A stretch of 64,000 bases of DNA from Myotis daubentonii (Eukaryota > Chordata > Mammalia > Chiroptera > Vespertilionidae), in contig NC_081842.1 of the NCBI RefSeq assembly GCF_963259705.1, positions 36,731,796 to 36,795,795 on the forward strand. Reading direction: 5' to 3'. The notes under the pieces were generated by a model, which saw nothing but the letters and a program-made list of their open reading frames with translations, was not told the DNA's origin and made no database searches. The position numbers and the translations under genes were made by a program. Below are positions 23,454 to 36,189 of this stretch, piece by piece; positions within the stretch are counted from its first letter, which is position 1; each line of letters begins with the position of its first letter.

Positions 23454-25144
23454 ATAAACTGTACTCCTTAAAACAGAAAATTCAAAATACTGAACCTCAA
23501 CTCCACCATGTTATTAGATGTATTTGGTGGAGTATTTTGAGTATTTAAGCAGCATTGCCTAACATAATTAAACAATTAAAACTAATAGTAAAACATAACT
23601 GATAAGGTACTTTCATATAAGTGAGGCAGCTTTTTGGCAGGATTTTCTTTGCAAATGTCTTCCTATGAACCACTGAACATTTCTCTAGATTAAAATGAAC
23701 AAATAGTAATGCTTTCCTTTGGTTTCACCTCAAATGGATTCTTCCAAAGGAACAAAATCTCAACAACAACAAAAAGTTACCTCATGAACTCCTATTAAAA
23801 TATGAATTTTAACACCTTTAGCAAAATGTGGCTAGGGAAGCAGCTTGGTCTTTGTGGATCCTAAGCATTTTCCTCCCGTTATTTTCTTGTTATTTGTCCT
23901 CCTTGAGTTTTTAGTTCACTTGCCACCATCCCAGAGGGCACTTTCTCATTTGGTTGATATGTTAGAGACACTTTTTCATTCATAATGTTGACCTGAAAAA
24001 TAAAACAGTCAATTATGTTACCAGTAAAAACATGGGTTTGATCAGGAACAGCTAAGAATTGCAATTCAGGACAAGCCAGCTATACCAAAAGCCATAGGCA
24101 AGCTTGTCAAATAAGGATAGAAGTGTTATTTTATGTAGAAAAGGGAGGAAGTTGGGAGGGGTTTTTCTGAATAGACGTCTACTGGAGAAAGGCAAGAGTT
24201 CAGGGAGATGATGGCTTTTCATTGGCTGAGCTGCTGGGGTAGTTGATTTCTTATAGGAGATGCAATGTACATCTTTTCCTGTCTGATGCTTCTTTCCTGT
24301 TGAGGATACTCCTGTCCGGGTCTGGAATTGACAATTCTTCCTGTAAGGACATATAGTGGTGCTGTGTGAGAGCTCCCCCTACTGGCCTCCCAACTCCTTT
24401 TTAGTGAGGTTTTCCTTTATTCGTTTTTACAATTATTTCTTTATTAAACCAGATATTTATAAAATGTACATGATGAATCTCTTTCAAGCTAACTTTTCCC
24501 AATAAAAGTTTAAAATGTGCATTTGTACAAGCCACACACACATTGTCACACATATTATTACACAAGGGGATCATGAGATTTCTTACGTTTGAATGTTTTA
24601 CAAAGCAAAACACTGTTGCTGAAATATGAATCACTATCTGAAAAAAATGAAGATAGGGTGAATCAGTGGGACTTACTCATTTTAATAGTCAATCCATAAA
24701 AACCAGCAATTTCTGACAGTCTAAAGAAATAATAATTGGCATAATGGTAGTCAGACAACAGACATAATGAAAATAAAATGAAATCTACAAGATAGTGATT
24801 TAACTTGCTCTGCCCATAATTTAAGTTTTAGCTTATTTTTGTGAGAATCTATTAATGGGTATGCAGTATATTTCCACATGTATATATCCTTGAATTTTCT
24901 TTTATCTGAACCTCTATTGAGATTGAAATCCTGTAGTTCAAAATATATTGGCCCAAAATGAAAAGTCCTAAACATAGAAAGATAATGCTACTGAGGGAAT
25001 TTTTCTTGTTTTATTTTGTATTGTTTTTAGAACTAGCTCAATTCATATAACTATTTGTCAATTTTCCAGCTCATGCAGATACCAAAGCTAGTATTTCAAC
25101 ATTGATGATATGTTATATCTGTGTAGAGATTCACAGTTTCTTTC
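23454..25144. other. unassigned sequence
   Basis: 1.7 kb, AT-rich. No gene recognised; open frames of 60-77 codons on the minus strand (23879-24975) show no domain. Confidence 0.5.
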
Positions 25145-25325
25145 CACACACCATGTCCCATTTGTTCTCACAGCAGGCATGGGATGCAGGTAAAGCAGCA
25201 GTCATCCACATTTGAGAGACAATGGAGAGAACCGAAGTAATTCCTTCAAGGTCATACAGTTAGACCATGAAAATCGGGACTCAAACTGACTCAGACTGTC
25301 AGCCTAATGTTGTTCTCACTCTTCT
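25145..25325 (+). repeat. MIR
   Basis: 'tttgagagacaatggagag', 'ccttcaaggtcatacagttag' and 'gggactcaaactgactcagactg' follow the MIR order. Diverged. Confidence 0.65.
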
Positions 25326-25363
25326 TTTGGATATACCAAATTCTTTGAAAATTTTGTTCAGTT

Positions 25364-25578
25364 TTTTTAAAATATATTTTTATTGATGTCAGAGAGAGGA
25401 AGGGAGAGGGAGAGATAGAAACATCAATGATGACAGAGAATCATTGATTGGCTTCCTCCTGAATACCCCCTATTGGGGATTGAGCCTGAAACCTAGGCAT
25501 GTGCTCTGACTGAGAATCGAACGGTGACTTCCTTAGTTCATGAGTTGTTGCTCAACCACTGAGGGAAACCAGTGGGGC
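25364..25578 (-). mobile_element. Ves SINE
   Basis: Minus-strand copy, more diverged than those at 22250 and 23224. Target duplication AATTTTGTTCAGTT (25350-25363) and AATTTTGCTCAATT (25579-25592), 12 of 14 matching. Confidence 0.88.
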
Positions 25579-25592
25579 AATTTTGCTCAATT

Positions 25593-26994
25593 GTAAATTA
25601 GAACCAAGAATTAGATCCAATAATCTAATCATTTGATTTAAGAATTAGATTGATGTAGAAAATAGCCATGCCATTTCCTATATTCTACCCTTTTCCAGTC
25701 TCATTTTTCCCAATCACTTTGAGAATAGTAGAAAGATAGGGCAGTATTGGATGACACATAATAATAAATCAAATTTTTTTTTTTACAAAATTAGAATAAA
25801 AAATCATCAGGAAACTGTTTTGTATTTAGTAAGAAGTCTATTTTTAAGAAAAATGAGTTAACACTTTGGATATGACTACTTAGAGGTCTTTAAGGTTGTG
25901 CTGAAATTATCTTTGTTAGCATGGAAGTTTTACAAGAGTGAAGTAAACTGAGGAAAAAGGTGGAGCCAGCTAAGTAAATAAAGGGTTTTTCTGCCCAAAC
26001 TTGGACGACACCGGCTCCCCTCAGTGTTGTCATGATTAAAGGCCTCCTCCTCCTGTTACATATATTATAGTAATAAATCTTAATATAAACAAATAATAAA
26101 CAGAGCAGAGCATCACTTAGCCCTGCCAGTTCCCCTTTGGGGAAGGATTAAGAAATTTGTACAAAAGGCAAAGGACATCATAGAAGTTATACGTAAAAGA
26201 ATTTCTCTTTTCTATATCAGCATGTCTGTCAGGTTCTCAGATACCGCAGAGGTGCTGGATTTCCTTTGGCTATATGAATTAATGAATTAAGCTCAGTGCT
26301 TTGGGCATCCAGTCTGTCCTTCCTACCTCCTTAGATAGCTTGATGGGTTTGTCGTGGGTTGCAAGCAGTTTTGACAGCAGCTACCTGCAGGTATCTTTCT
26401 GTGTCTGTTGCCCCCAAGCACACTCAAAGGGCAAAGGGGGTTTGAAAAAAAAAGAGCCGACCAGGACATCTCAAGTAGAACATCACCGCTACGCTGTTGA
26501 AATGTGTCCCCACTGTCTTTCCGGGCCACTGTTGTGCTTGTCCATTGGTCCATACTTTGTAAGGGGAATGACCACAGAGGTGTTTAAATTATCTACATAA
26601 AGTCCTGTGTGATTGATTTTATCCTTTCTGTGAGCCAGGGCTTAGCAAGAAAAAATCTTTGAATGAAAGAGTCGGGGGGGGGGGAAAGCCAGAATTTGAA
26701 ATGTCTCCTGGTCAAAGCCCTATTTCCTTTAGCACAGAGGGACACCTTTGCCTTTGTCTATTACCAGATATGTCCTTCAAATTGAAGCCATCTGTTCCAT
26801 AAACTTCTAAGACTTGGGCCAAGGGAATTTTAAACCAAGAAACCATTCCACCAAATGTCAGTCAGTGTGTCTGGCATCTGGCTGAAACCTAAAAGCTCAA
26901 AATGTAAGGTTTCAGAAGGCTACAGACTTTTCTGGAATTTCACAAAGTGTAGTCTTCACTAAAAAAATTATGCTCATTTTAGCTCTCTGATTAG
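25593..26994. other. unassigned sequence
   Basis: Includes a 99-codon open frame at 26301-26600 with no recognisable domain, overlapped by an antisense frame. A G12 run lies at about 26672-26683. No gene called. Confidence 0.45.
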
Positions 26995-27730
26995 TAAATG
27001 ATTTGACATTCATTATAAAGAGTTTAAAATATTACAAAAGGAAAGAAAAAAAAATGATCCATGATCACAGCACACTGATATAACCACTATTGTCATGTTA
27101 TATTTCCTTGCCTTCTTTTATAAAATATTTGTTTTACAAATTTAGCATCATATTCTATATACTGCCATGTGTCTCTGCTTCTCCCTATGTATTTCCTATG
27201 TCATTTAATGGTGTGTGAAAATGTTAATCTATCATAAAACAGTGCCATATTAATCAATTCTAAATTGATGTCAACATGGATTATTTTCCCCCATTTCAAA
27301 TAGAATTATTTATTTATATGTCTTTTAATCCTCACCTAAGGATATGCTTATTGATTTATTGATTTTAGAGATAGGGGAAGAAGGAGATAGAGAGAAAGAA
27401 AGAGAGAGAAAGAATGAGAGAGACATCAATGTGAGAGAGAACATTGATCAGTTGCCTCCTATAGACACCCTGACCAGAGATCAGAACCCTCAACCTGGGT
27501 ATGTGCCCTGACTGGGAATAGAACCCACAATCTTTTGGTGCAGGGGACGGTGCTCCAGCCTACTGAGCAACACTGTCCAGGGCTCAAAGAGAATATCTTA
27601 GAGAGTGTCTTTGCTCATATTACATTCTGTGCATCTTTAAGTTCTGCCTTAATATTTTTCTAGAAGCATAATTATTATGACAAATATCAATGAATGTTTT
27701 TAGAATTCTAATACATTTTGCATGTATAGA
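26995..27730 (-). mobile_element. old LINE-1 3' UTR remnant, split by a SINE
   Basis: Antisense LINE-1 wording before the SINE ('ataaccactattgtcatgttatatttccttgccttctttt', 'cctatgtcatttaatgg') and plausible continuation after it (27584-27730). Weaker than the case at 22060. Confidence 0.45.
27340..27583 (-). mobile_element. tRNA-derived SINE, older Ves-like
   Basis: Complement of a SINE head at 27540-27583, B-box-like region near 27510-27520, and a GAGA-rich tail at 27360-27425. No clear target duplication, and the sequence is more diverged than other copies. Confidence 0.75.
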
Positions 27731-28917
27731 GAGAAAATACTAATTTTATTCTAGAAAGGCTTTGTCTCACAAGCAGGGTGCTATGGATGAGCATCTTTGT
27801 CTCATACTACCCTGTAACAGAAGAACTATCTTGGAAAGATATATTTTAAAAAGTCCATTATTGTTTTTTTGAATTTTTACTAGTCTGGCTCCCCCTCTCT
27901 CTCTCTCTCTCTCAATCTGTCTCTCTTAAATGCTCCTTTTCTACAACATGGAAGGAATCTCAGTTCTGTGACACACACTGTTCCACAGGCTGCCCTAACC
28001 TGGCCCATCTGGGACTCCTTGCAGGAGTTCTGTCCAGGCCTCCTCTGCCCACTGCCTGCTATTTCCTGGCTTCTCAGAAAGCAGAAGTGTGTGTCAGTGC
28101 CCAGGGAGTCTTCAATCTGATGGCATCTAAAGCATATGCAGCTCAAATGCCTCAACATTAGCACCTTTTTGTTGTTTTCAGTTATTGCAGGTTTCCTTCT
28201 AATTTTTTAAAAATATTCTTTTTTATTATTTCACTCATACTACTTTTAGTATTTGCATACATTCCACTTGTTATTCATCCCAGCATTAAGCCTTCAAGGC
28301 ACTGTGTTTTTGTTTTGAGTGATCAGGATGGTCTCCCCTCCCAAATGCAAGTTCAGCTTCTCCTGGGGCCTTTCCCCATTAGCGTCCTTTCCTTCCTCCT
28401 GGAGGCCTGTCTTGCCCAAGGAAGCCTTTCCTCCAGACACCTACCACAACCCAGTTTCATTCTCAGCTGGCCATGAATTAATCCCCCAACGTGTTAGGTG
28501 GTAATCAGTGTATTCGCTGAACCACTCATGCTGTGCTTTCTTTCATTTAAAGATTTTAAGGGAAATTAAAGAAAAATGATAGCTTTCTAAGATCCAAGTG
28601 AATAAAAGTAATGATAGTGGGAAAACACTTTGGATTTGAGAATCTTGCCTGCTGCTCCCTCAGAATTTAATTCAAGTTGCTGCCTTTTGAAAGACTGTTA
28701 CTTTGCCTTAAAATGTCTATATGAATCTCAAACATATCTTCTACTTTCGTAGGCTCTCAATTCCATACTTATTTTAGTCTTAACCCAAACAAAATCTTGT
28801 TACTGCAAAATGGCCAGCATTCAGGGCTTTGTTTCCTCCAATTGGTTTCAATCTGTAAGTTCTTTTTTAAAATATATTTTAAATAATCTTTGAAACATCA
28901 TACCTCAAAGAGGTATT
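27731..28917. other. unassigned sequence with (CT)n run
   Basis: A short (CT)n tract at about 27893-27914. A 94-codon minus-strand frame (27880-28164) partly translates that tract and has no domain. No gene called. Confidence 0.45.
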
Positions 28918-28996
28918 CAATATATACATATATATACACATATATATGTCATATATGCTATCTCTATAAATATTATTAATGTATTATTTTTCAAAC

Positions 28997-29037
<41 letters not shown>
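28918..29037. repeat. (TA)n-rich tract
   Basis: Imperfect TATACA/TATATA at 28918-28960 and perfect (TA)n, about 19 units, at 28999-29037. Confidence 0.9.
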
Positions 29038-29039
<2 letters not shown>

Positions 29040-29386
29040 TATCCCTCTAAAGAAAACAATTAAGGAAAGGCAGCAAACATTCTCATAGTTCGTGGTGTGG
29101 TATAAAACACAATGATACAGTTGTTCCTCCTTGAGCAGAGAGAATAGAGGCACTTAAAACCAAGCATCCTAGTAGCTTCTCTTGGGTTAAATTTTTTCTT
29201 CATATAATGCATAAGCTTTCCGTCTTGGCAGGCTTTCTTGAAACTGAAAATGAAACATGATCATTGTCTTTTATGACAAATAATTCTTATCCCATTTGAC
29301 TAACGAAGGAAATGACATCTTAAGCACCAGATTGCGGATGGAGGAAAGCTAAGCTGCTCAAGAGGAAGGGTTTTGCAGTGACAGCC
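29038..29386. other. unassigned sequence
   Basis: Nothing recognised between the (TA)n tract and the next SINE. Confidence 0.5.
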
Positions 29387-29402
29387 AAAGAATGTGATCT
29401 GA

Positions 29403-29626
29403 CGCCCTAACCGGTTTGGCTCAGTGGATAGAGCGTCGGCCTGCGGACTGAAGGGTCCCAGGTTCAATTCCGGTCAAGGGCATGTAGCTTGGTTGCGGGC
29501 ACATCCCCAGTAGGGTGTGTGCAGGAGGCAGCTGATCAATGTTTCTCTCTCATCGATGTTTCTAACTCTCTATCCTTCTCCCTTCCTCTCTGTAAAAAAA
29601 AAATCAATAAAATATATTTTTTAAAA
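29403..29626 (+). mobile_element. Ves SINE, the youngest-looking copy
   Basis: Head GCCCTAACCGGTTTGGCTC, CTCAGTGGATAGAGC A-box region, near-consensus B box GGTTCAATTCC near 29461, full body, long A-rich tail. A perfect 16-bp target duplication AAAGAATGTGATCTGA is present at 29387-29402 and 29627-29642. Confidence 0.95.
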
Positions 29627-29642
29627 AAAGAATGTGATCTGA

Positions 29643-31104
29643 GCAGATCTGATGCCCACACACTCACTTCAGTGACAATGGGACTCTCCTGGTCTTCAGA
29701 ATGTTTGTTTGTGAAGGAGGGTTCCAGGTCCAAGAGGGACTAAAACATGAAATGATGTCCACTCCTCCAAGGCATGCAAGCTGCTTGGTTCTTATTGTCA
29801 TAACTTCTGCCCTCAAGAGCTGACGTCAGGACAGTCAGGGTCTGACCTCACTTCATCTTTAAGAAGAGAAAACTGTGATCAGCCTTTTTATAGGTTACTG
29901 TGTTTTTACACTTGAGTTCATTTATTTAGCTTAAGGCTTTAGCTTGGGAAGGTTAACAAGGCTAACAAATATGTTAATCAATAATTTGATTTTCTTTGCC
30001 TGACTTAGAATAAGTCTAGGTCTGACATGGTACATGCATATCTTAGACTAGGACTAATTTTATTTTATTTTTTTTTTTACCTTTAGTAAGCTGATTGAAG
30101 GTAAATTCTGAATTTCAATGAGTTGAACCTAGACAAACTAGTCCCTATTTTACTAAATTACATCTTTTACACCATGAATGAATACAATAAGAAGTACAAT
30201 ATGTAAATTAGAATTGAGGGATTTTGGAGGAAATAGTATATTATTTTATGGAGAAGAGATTCATTTAAAGATAAGGCAGAATGGGCTCAGAGATTTTCTT
30301 GGTTAGGAGTTTAGTTCTTCCTACCACAAAAATCACTTACATTTACAGACCTCAGATGTTTATAAAGTGGTTAATCTACATAATTTCTTTGGTTCTTACA
30401 AATAGTCTTCAAAAAGTTATATAACTTTAAAAAGTTATTTGAAGAGGACATTTTTATTTTAAGTTTAAAACTATGAAAACTAAGACCAGGGAGGCTCTGT
30501 GCCCTCCCAAAGAAAAGCCTATTGAAATAGTTACTTAAACTTGCTTGAAGCTTATTGCTTCTATCAGCAATTCAACTCAAAACAACCCATTTTACCCGTG
30601 ACAATGATCCCCTTGAGTTGTTAATGTACTTTCAAGTGTACACACTTCCTTTATTTGTTCCAAAATTTTAACTGAGCAGAGAATACGTCTTATCTTCATA
30701 TCTTCTTTGCGGCTCAGCCTGGTAACTTGCACACATTAACCTATCTTGACAAGTTGAACTGTACTTTTAACATATATTCATGCAATTACTTAATGATTTA
30801 ATAACTAAAATATATGTATTTCATAACTAACATATATGTATATGATAAAAATCAACTGATTTTTTGCATGCGACATCCCTTTTAGAGATAAAGCAAAGAA
30901 TTATTTAGCTCTCCTTTTTTAATGCATTCACAGAGTTGAATTTTTCAAAGATGAGCTCAGACTGTCTTTTGACTATTTCATTCCACACTTGAAAGTTGGG
31001 GTTCTGAGTAGATATCTAACTGTCTGCCCTCAGTCAGAGTGGGGTAACATTTTCAGCATTTAATAGAAGTTTTGTTTTGTTGTTTATCTCCTACAGTCTT
31101 ATCT
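29643..31104. other. unassigned sequence
   Basis: 1.5 kb, AT-rich. 30670-30760 has weak L2/MIR-like wording ('gagcagagaatacgtcttatcttcatat'). No gene recognised. Confidence 0.45.
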
Positions 31105-31428
31105 TTGTCTATTCAGGGTGCTATAGCAGAATACTATAGACTGGGTGGCTTAAATAACAGGAATTTATTTCTCAGTGTTCTGGAGGGCGAAAAGTCCAAG
31201 ATCAAGGGGCTGGCAGATGTGAAGTCAAGGGAAGGCTTGCTCCCTAGTTTACAGATGGCAGTCTTCTCACTGAGGCCTCACATGGCATAGAGCAGAGAGA
31301 AGCAAGCTCTCTCGTGTCTCCACTCTGACGACTTAAATACCTCCTAAAGGGCCCATCTCCTCATACCGTCAGTCATGGATTTCAGCATATGAAGTTTGAG
31401 GGGACACACATTCAGCAGCAAGCCTGTT
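31105..31428 (-). mobile_element. old MaLR-type LTR remnant
   Basis: Plus-strand wording: 'gactgggtggcttaaataacaggaatttatttctca', 'gttctggagg', 'aagtccaagatcaagg', 'cctcacatgg' and, near the end, 'catatgaagtttgaggggacac'. This is the complement of a mammalian MaLR (MLT1/MST-type) LTR. Non-coding and degenerate; no viral gene is present. Confidence 0.75.
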
Positions 31429-32332
31429 AGTGCAATATTTTTGACATTCTTAAAATTCTTAATCAGTTAAGAACCTACATATTATTCAGTTTTTATATAT
31501 TCCTCATTTGAAATTAAAATTTCTATGGTTAGAACTAAAATCCTTACCGAAAGTATTTCTCTGGCCAAGAAGACCTCATCAAGAAAATGTAAGAATGCAT
31601 AAATTGGCCCCAAATGTGGCAAAAGCTAATTTTTTTCCATATGAAAAGGAGAAACATTTTAAATGATTTGTATGATATTACATGAACTTCTGCCTCCCAC
31701 CCTCAGAGAGTGACTGCAGACGAAAGTGACTCTGGGTCCAGCTAGTCAAAGTGGTCGTCATGCACGATTGCCAACTTTGGTGACCTTTGCTATCGCAAAT
31801 TAACCACCCCAAATTCTGGGCTCCTTGCCATCATGACTGCCTCTAAAACATATTCTGTAATTTTCCTTATGCATATTTTGGTGCCAGAGACAAGGAAAAA
31901 TGGGATGGGTATAATAATCCAAAGAACAGTTGTTGCTGCTCATAAAGGAAGATTCCAAAGGGTGACACACATCTGAAACTAGTATATCTTTAATGGTCCC
32001 TTCAATTTACCCTTTGTTTCAAAGCCCAGTCTCAAAATATAATCATTACAGCCAAATTTAGTGATTCAATATTGAAATAAGAAATAGCATTTTGATAAGA
32101 CTTATAGGGTTGGCAAAAAATCAAAGGAAACCATGGTGATCCAAAAGTAGCAATATGAAAACATAAAGCCCTAGGTTATTTTAAATTTCAGAAGCTCATT
32201 TTAGCTCAACCAAAGCACGAAAGAATGTAAAATAACAAAGACACAGAAACCACAAGTAACTTTTAGAAATTCTTTATTGAACCACTAATAAGTATTTTTC
32301 TGTCTTTTTCAAGAATCGTAATGCCTTACTTT
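31429..32332. other. unassigned sequence
   Basis: No gene or confident repeat recognised. Confidence 0.5.
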
Positions 32333-32567
32333 AAGGCAGGATCTCTCAAATTCAGCACTCTTGACATTTTAGGATGGAAAATTCTTTGTTGTGGGGGGCT
32401 GTTATGTGTATTAACAGATGATTAGCAGCATCCTTCGGTTCCCCTCATGAGATGCCATAGCATCCCTCACCACTTCTACTCCTACAGTTATGAAAACCAA
32501 AACATCTCCAGGCATTCCTAAGTATCAAGGACAGAACTGCCCTCTATTAAGAACCACTGGCTAAATA
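32333..32567. mobile_element. old hAT-Charlie-type element
   Basis: Left end CAGGATCTCTCAAA and right end TAAGAACCACTG are weak inverted repeats. The interior phrases 'tctttgttgtggggggctgt', 'gcagcatcc' and 'aaaccaaaacatctccagg' match an ancient mammalian hAT MITE. No target duplication survives. Confidence 0.65.
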
Positions 32568-33131
32568 GTAAGGATGGAGATAAGAACAAAAGCAAATATG
32601 GACTCAAACATTTTAGAAATACAATTGTGAATGGTGAGATAATAGTGTTTATTAGAAAAGCTGGACCATTTCTCTATTAATTCTTTCAAGAATCAATTAA
32701 CTGCATACTATGGGTCTTGCACTGGTTTATACTTGCTCACTTTGACATTAGCTGACTTCAGGAAGAACAGTCAGTCCCTTTTATAACATAGTGCTTAGAG
32801 ATACCCCTGAGGAAATTAACACTAGTTTGGAGAGAACATGGGTCTGACAGATTATTAAACATTTCCAGTTTGCCATAGCAGAAAGGTTCTAAGAACGTAT
32901 AGATCAAATATTAAGCTGTGTTACCACAATTACGTTACCAGTTGTGGTCTTGATGTAGTCACTTGAAATTCAAATTCTCAATTTTCTCTATTTGTTGATG
33001 AAAAAACTATTACATAGTGTGTTAAGAATTAAAGATAATATATGTGTAATACCTGGCACATGAAGGTATTATCATTACTGTCCACTGAGTATTTATTTAC
33101 CTACCATTAATTTTTATTATTATTATTATCA
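32568..33131. other. unassigned sequence with (TTA)n
   Basis: Ends in a short (TTA)n run at about 33113-33129 next to the Helitron. Otherwise nothing recognised. Confidence 0.5.
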
Positions 33132-33286
33132 CTAGAGGCCTGATGCACAAAATTCATGCAAGAGTAGGCCTTCGCAGCCCCGGCTGCCTTGGCCCTCACA
33201 GATCCAGCTTCATCTGGAAGATCATCCAGATGGTCATTCTGCTAGTTGATTTGCATATTATGCTTTCATTATTATAGAATTATAGA
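33132..33286 (-). mobile_element. short Helitron (HeliBat type), internally deleted
   Basis: Minus-strand start TCTATAATTCTATAATAATG at the 33286 end, and 3' end GGCCTCTAG at 33132 followed by T. A subterminal hairpin-like GCATGAATTTTGTGCATC stretch is present. Only 155 bp, so most of the interior, including the CTCF-like block, is missing. Confidence 0.82.
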
Positions 33287-34079
33287 TTATTTTCTCCACA
33301 AACATTACTGTTGTGAATTGTGGGCAGAGGAACTTTTATACCATTGCCTGTGTCCTGAGTTCAAACCAAAATGGACTGATGGAGAATTCTATTTATAGTG
33401 ACATACAGTTTATTTAATTTGAGTCACACAAACAAAATTATTTTATTCCTTGACAATTAATATTTGAGAGTTCATCTGAACATGAGGAACTGGTTTGAGG
33501 ACACTATTTGCCTTTGTTCTTTCCTGGCCTATGAATTCAGTTTTGTATTGCTGTCTACTAATGCAGACATACCCCTATACTTTTCCCTAATTATTCAGTT
33601 TCTGACTTCGACACAACCCACATATAATTCTATTTGGCCATAGTTTGATGGAAACTATTTGTAGCTATTTTATCTGGATAGAAAGGTCCTCTTTCATTAT
33701 CATTGTGGTCTGGCATTTTACACTAGATTCATGTGCCATTAAAACCTGTCAAACACCTTTAAAACAATCTCAACTTTTTTTCTTCCTCCTCAAAAAGCAG
33801 TATATGTTCAGATTTAAAAAACACAGATCAATAAAAAAAATTTAAGCCTTAGCAATCCTTCCCTAACACACATACATACATCCACATGCATTCATATTGA
33901 CAAATCTGACAGAATTATGAGAAACATATAATTTCTTCTTTTATAGGTATGTGCAGAATGCTGTAGGAGCACATGAAACATTTCTTATCCACATTTGGTT
34001 GATCCTGAAGGTTTCCTGGAAGCAGTGAGCTAATCAAAGGGGAGAAGGATGTTGGAATGAGGAGTCAAGCATTTAACGG
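33287..34079. other. unassigned AT-rich sequence
   Basis: No gene recognised; a 66-codon frame at 33645-33845 looks like chance. Confidence 0.5.
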
Positions 34080-34500
34080 TAATGGTAAAGGAAGGTGATG
34101 GCATGAGCAAAAGCCTGGAGTGGAAAGAGAATTAGAGGTCTTGAGGTCTTAAGAAGTCTGTGCACAGAAGTGCATAGTTGGGATGTTGGTGGTGCTGGGA
34201 ACTTGTAAGTGATGAAACTGGGGACATGAACAAGAGAAAGAATATGCAAGACCTGGTAAGTCATGTCAAACATATGGTGTTTCTCCTATGAGCCATTAAA
34301 ACTATAGACCACAGGTATACGCAGATTTTTGTTTTATAAAAATCATTTATTTTGGAGATTGGATTAGAGGGGTATTTGTAAGGTATGAGCTGAACAGAAG
34401 CCACAGTGAAGAGGAGCAGTGTGAAAGGCTGATGTGGTAATTTGGGAGAGAGATGATGAGAGCTAGCTAAGATAATAGCAGTAAAGTTGGAAAACAATAA
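34080..34500 (+). repeat. ancient interspersed repeat, class unresolved
   Basis: The wording 'ggcatgagcaaaagcctgga', 'ggattagaggggta' and 'gagagatgatgagagc' recurs in similar form at 59130-59420 in this window. I recognise it as a common old mammalian repeat but cannot name the family. Confidence 0.4.
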
Positions 34501-34839
34501 ATGATAAAATTCAGTTTTTAAAAGAATGGTAATTGCTTTGTTATAAATGATGAGAAAAAGAGGCGAGTCAAAAATAATACCCATAAAGTCTTCTCATTTA
34601 ATGGTTGACTAAAATTACCTCACAGGATCTCCATTTTCAAATACCTAACAAGTTGAACCAGATCAACAGAAACTCATATTCTCTCTTTTTCTCATTATAT
34701 GTATATATGGTATCATTATTGTACATATATGAAAATATACAATATATATTCACAAAATAAATAGCAAACAAATTAGGAAAAGAACACAGTCTGATCCAAT
34801 TAAGTTTAAAAAGTGGCATCCAAAGAGAGCAACCAAAAT
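34501..34839. other. unassigned AT-rich sequence
   Basis: Nothing recognised; contains short TATA-rich runs near 34700-34750. Confidence 0.5.
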
Positions 34840-35351
34840 TTCAGGGGTGGAACAAAGATGCAAATACTGAAAGTCTCCTCCTATCCTGTCCCCAGCCTCA
34901 GATACTTATCAATCAGAAAGAAAAAATAATGACAATATCCACTATTACTCCCAAATCTGGAGGAAGGCAAACCAGTGGGTATTCTGAAGATTACAAGACT
35001 ATTTTACAGAAGTGAAGTTTCCTGAATGAAAGGATAGAAACACTAAGGCATTTCCCACAGCTGCGGAGCACACCTCTCAACAAAGCAACACGGAGCCCTA
35101 ACTAGCATATTCAGCAAAACCTCAGGTATAATTATACATCAGCTCCACAGCATCCCGCCAGGCCCTACCTCTGTGTTTTTGCCCACAGACATGGATAGAA
35201 TGCAAAACATCCGGCACTCAGCTGGAACTGTTTGGGCACATGTCTCATATGTAGTAAGATGGTTACTCAAGAAGTTCTTACACCGCAGCACAGCAAAGGA
35301 AAGACCCAAAAGGAGCTGCAACGGTATACAAAAAAAAAAAAAAAAAAAAAA
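34840..35351 (+). pseudogene. possible retrocopy ending in A22
   Basis: About 490 bases of near-average GC end in 22 consecutive A (35330-35351). The most 3' open frame (35173-35451) runs through the poly-A and has no recognisable domain. I could not identify a parent transcript, and no flanking duplication was found. It could instead be an old LINE part or a SINE tail. Confidence 0.3.
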
Positions 35352-35421
35352 GGTACAGAACACTTGCAGAGGAACTGAAAGAAATAAACAAATAAAAATA
35401 CATTATTCAAAATATTTTTTT

Positions 35422-35463
35422 TTGTTCTGTCCAGGTAGCTCAGTTGGTTAAAGTGTTGTCCCA
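35422..35463 (+). repeat. tRNA-derived SINE head fragment
   Basis: TGTCCAGGTAGCTCAGTTGG followed by TTAAAGTGTTGTCCCA is an A-box-containing SINE head. The rest is missing, and LINE-1 sequence follows directly. Confidence 0.6.
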
Positions 35464-35465
35464 AT

Positions 35466-35942
35466 TTCAAAATTACTACGGAGCTATAGAAATTAACACA
35501 ATGTGGTACTGATATGTGATAGAGAAAAACCCATTAGGCCAGTCTAATCTTGAGAAAAAGATCAGGCAATCCCAAGTAAAGAACATTCTACACAATATCT
35601 GATCAATAATCTTCAAAACTGTTAAGGTCAGCAAAGCAAGGAAAGTCTGAGAAACTGTCACAGAGCAGAAAAGGGTAAGGACACATGATGACTACATGTA
35701 TGTGGTACCCAGGATGGGATCCTTGAACAGCAAAAGGACAATAGGGAGAACAGTGAATGCTGAATAAATTGTATAGTGTAGTTATTAGTAACATACCAAT
35801 GTTTCCTTCATTTTGACAAATATATCATGGTAACATAAGGTATTAACAATAGAGGACACTGGGTGAGGGATATACAGAGCTTCCTGTACTATCTTTACAA
35901 TTTTCTTATAAATCTAAAACTATTTCAAAATAAAAAGTTTGT
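35466..35942 (+). mobile_element. old LINE-1 (L1M) ORF2 piece and 3' UTR
   Basis: The first part (35466-35550) translates to an ORF2-like AIEINTMWYW stretch. The rest reads as an L1M 3' end: 'actgagaaactgtcacag'-like text near 35647, 'ggatccttgaacag', 'ataccaatgtttccttcattttgacaaata', 'ggtaacataagg', 'actgggtgagggatatac' and a final AAAATAAAAAGTTT. The order is continuous and plus-strand. Confidence 0.75.
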
Positions 35943-36189
35943 GGGGGGGAAAAGGATGCCTGTAATGAAGTTCACCTAATGTTGAAATGATGTTCTTGCG
36001 GGATAAGAGGTTGGCATCTTACAATTTTCTTTGTTTTGTTTTTATCTTTCATCTATGTACTCTTTATTGCATCAATTCTTTACAACAAGAATTTTTTAAA
36101 AGTATAACCTAGTTTTCCTTAAAAACAAACCAAAACAAGCTATGATACCAAAGTTTCTGGCTTAGAAAACTAGATGGATGCTGGTTACA

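Noticed and set aside
26301..26600. 99-codon open frame as an exon
   Set aside because: No domain, an antisense frame overlaps, no supportable splice sites.
31105..31428. Functional endogenous retrovirus
   Set aside because: Only degenerate non-coding LTR pieces are visible here and at 18912 and 48850; no viral coding region.
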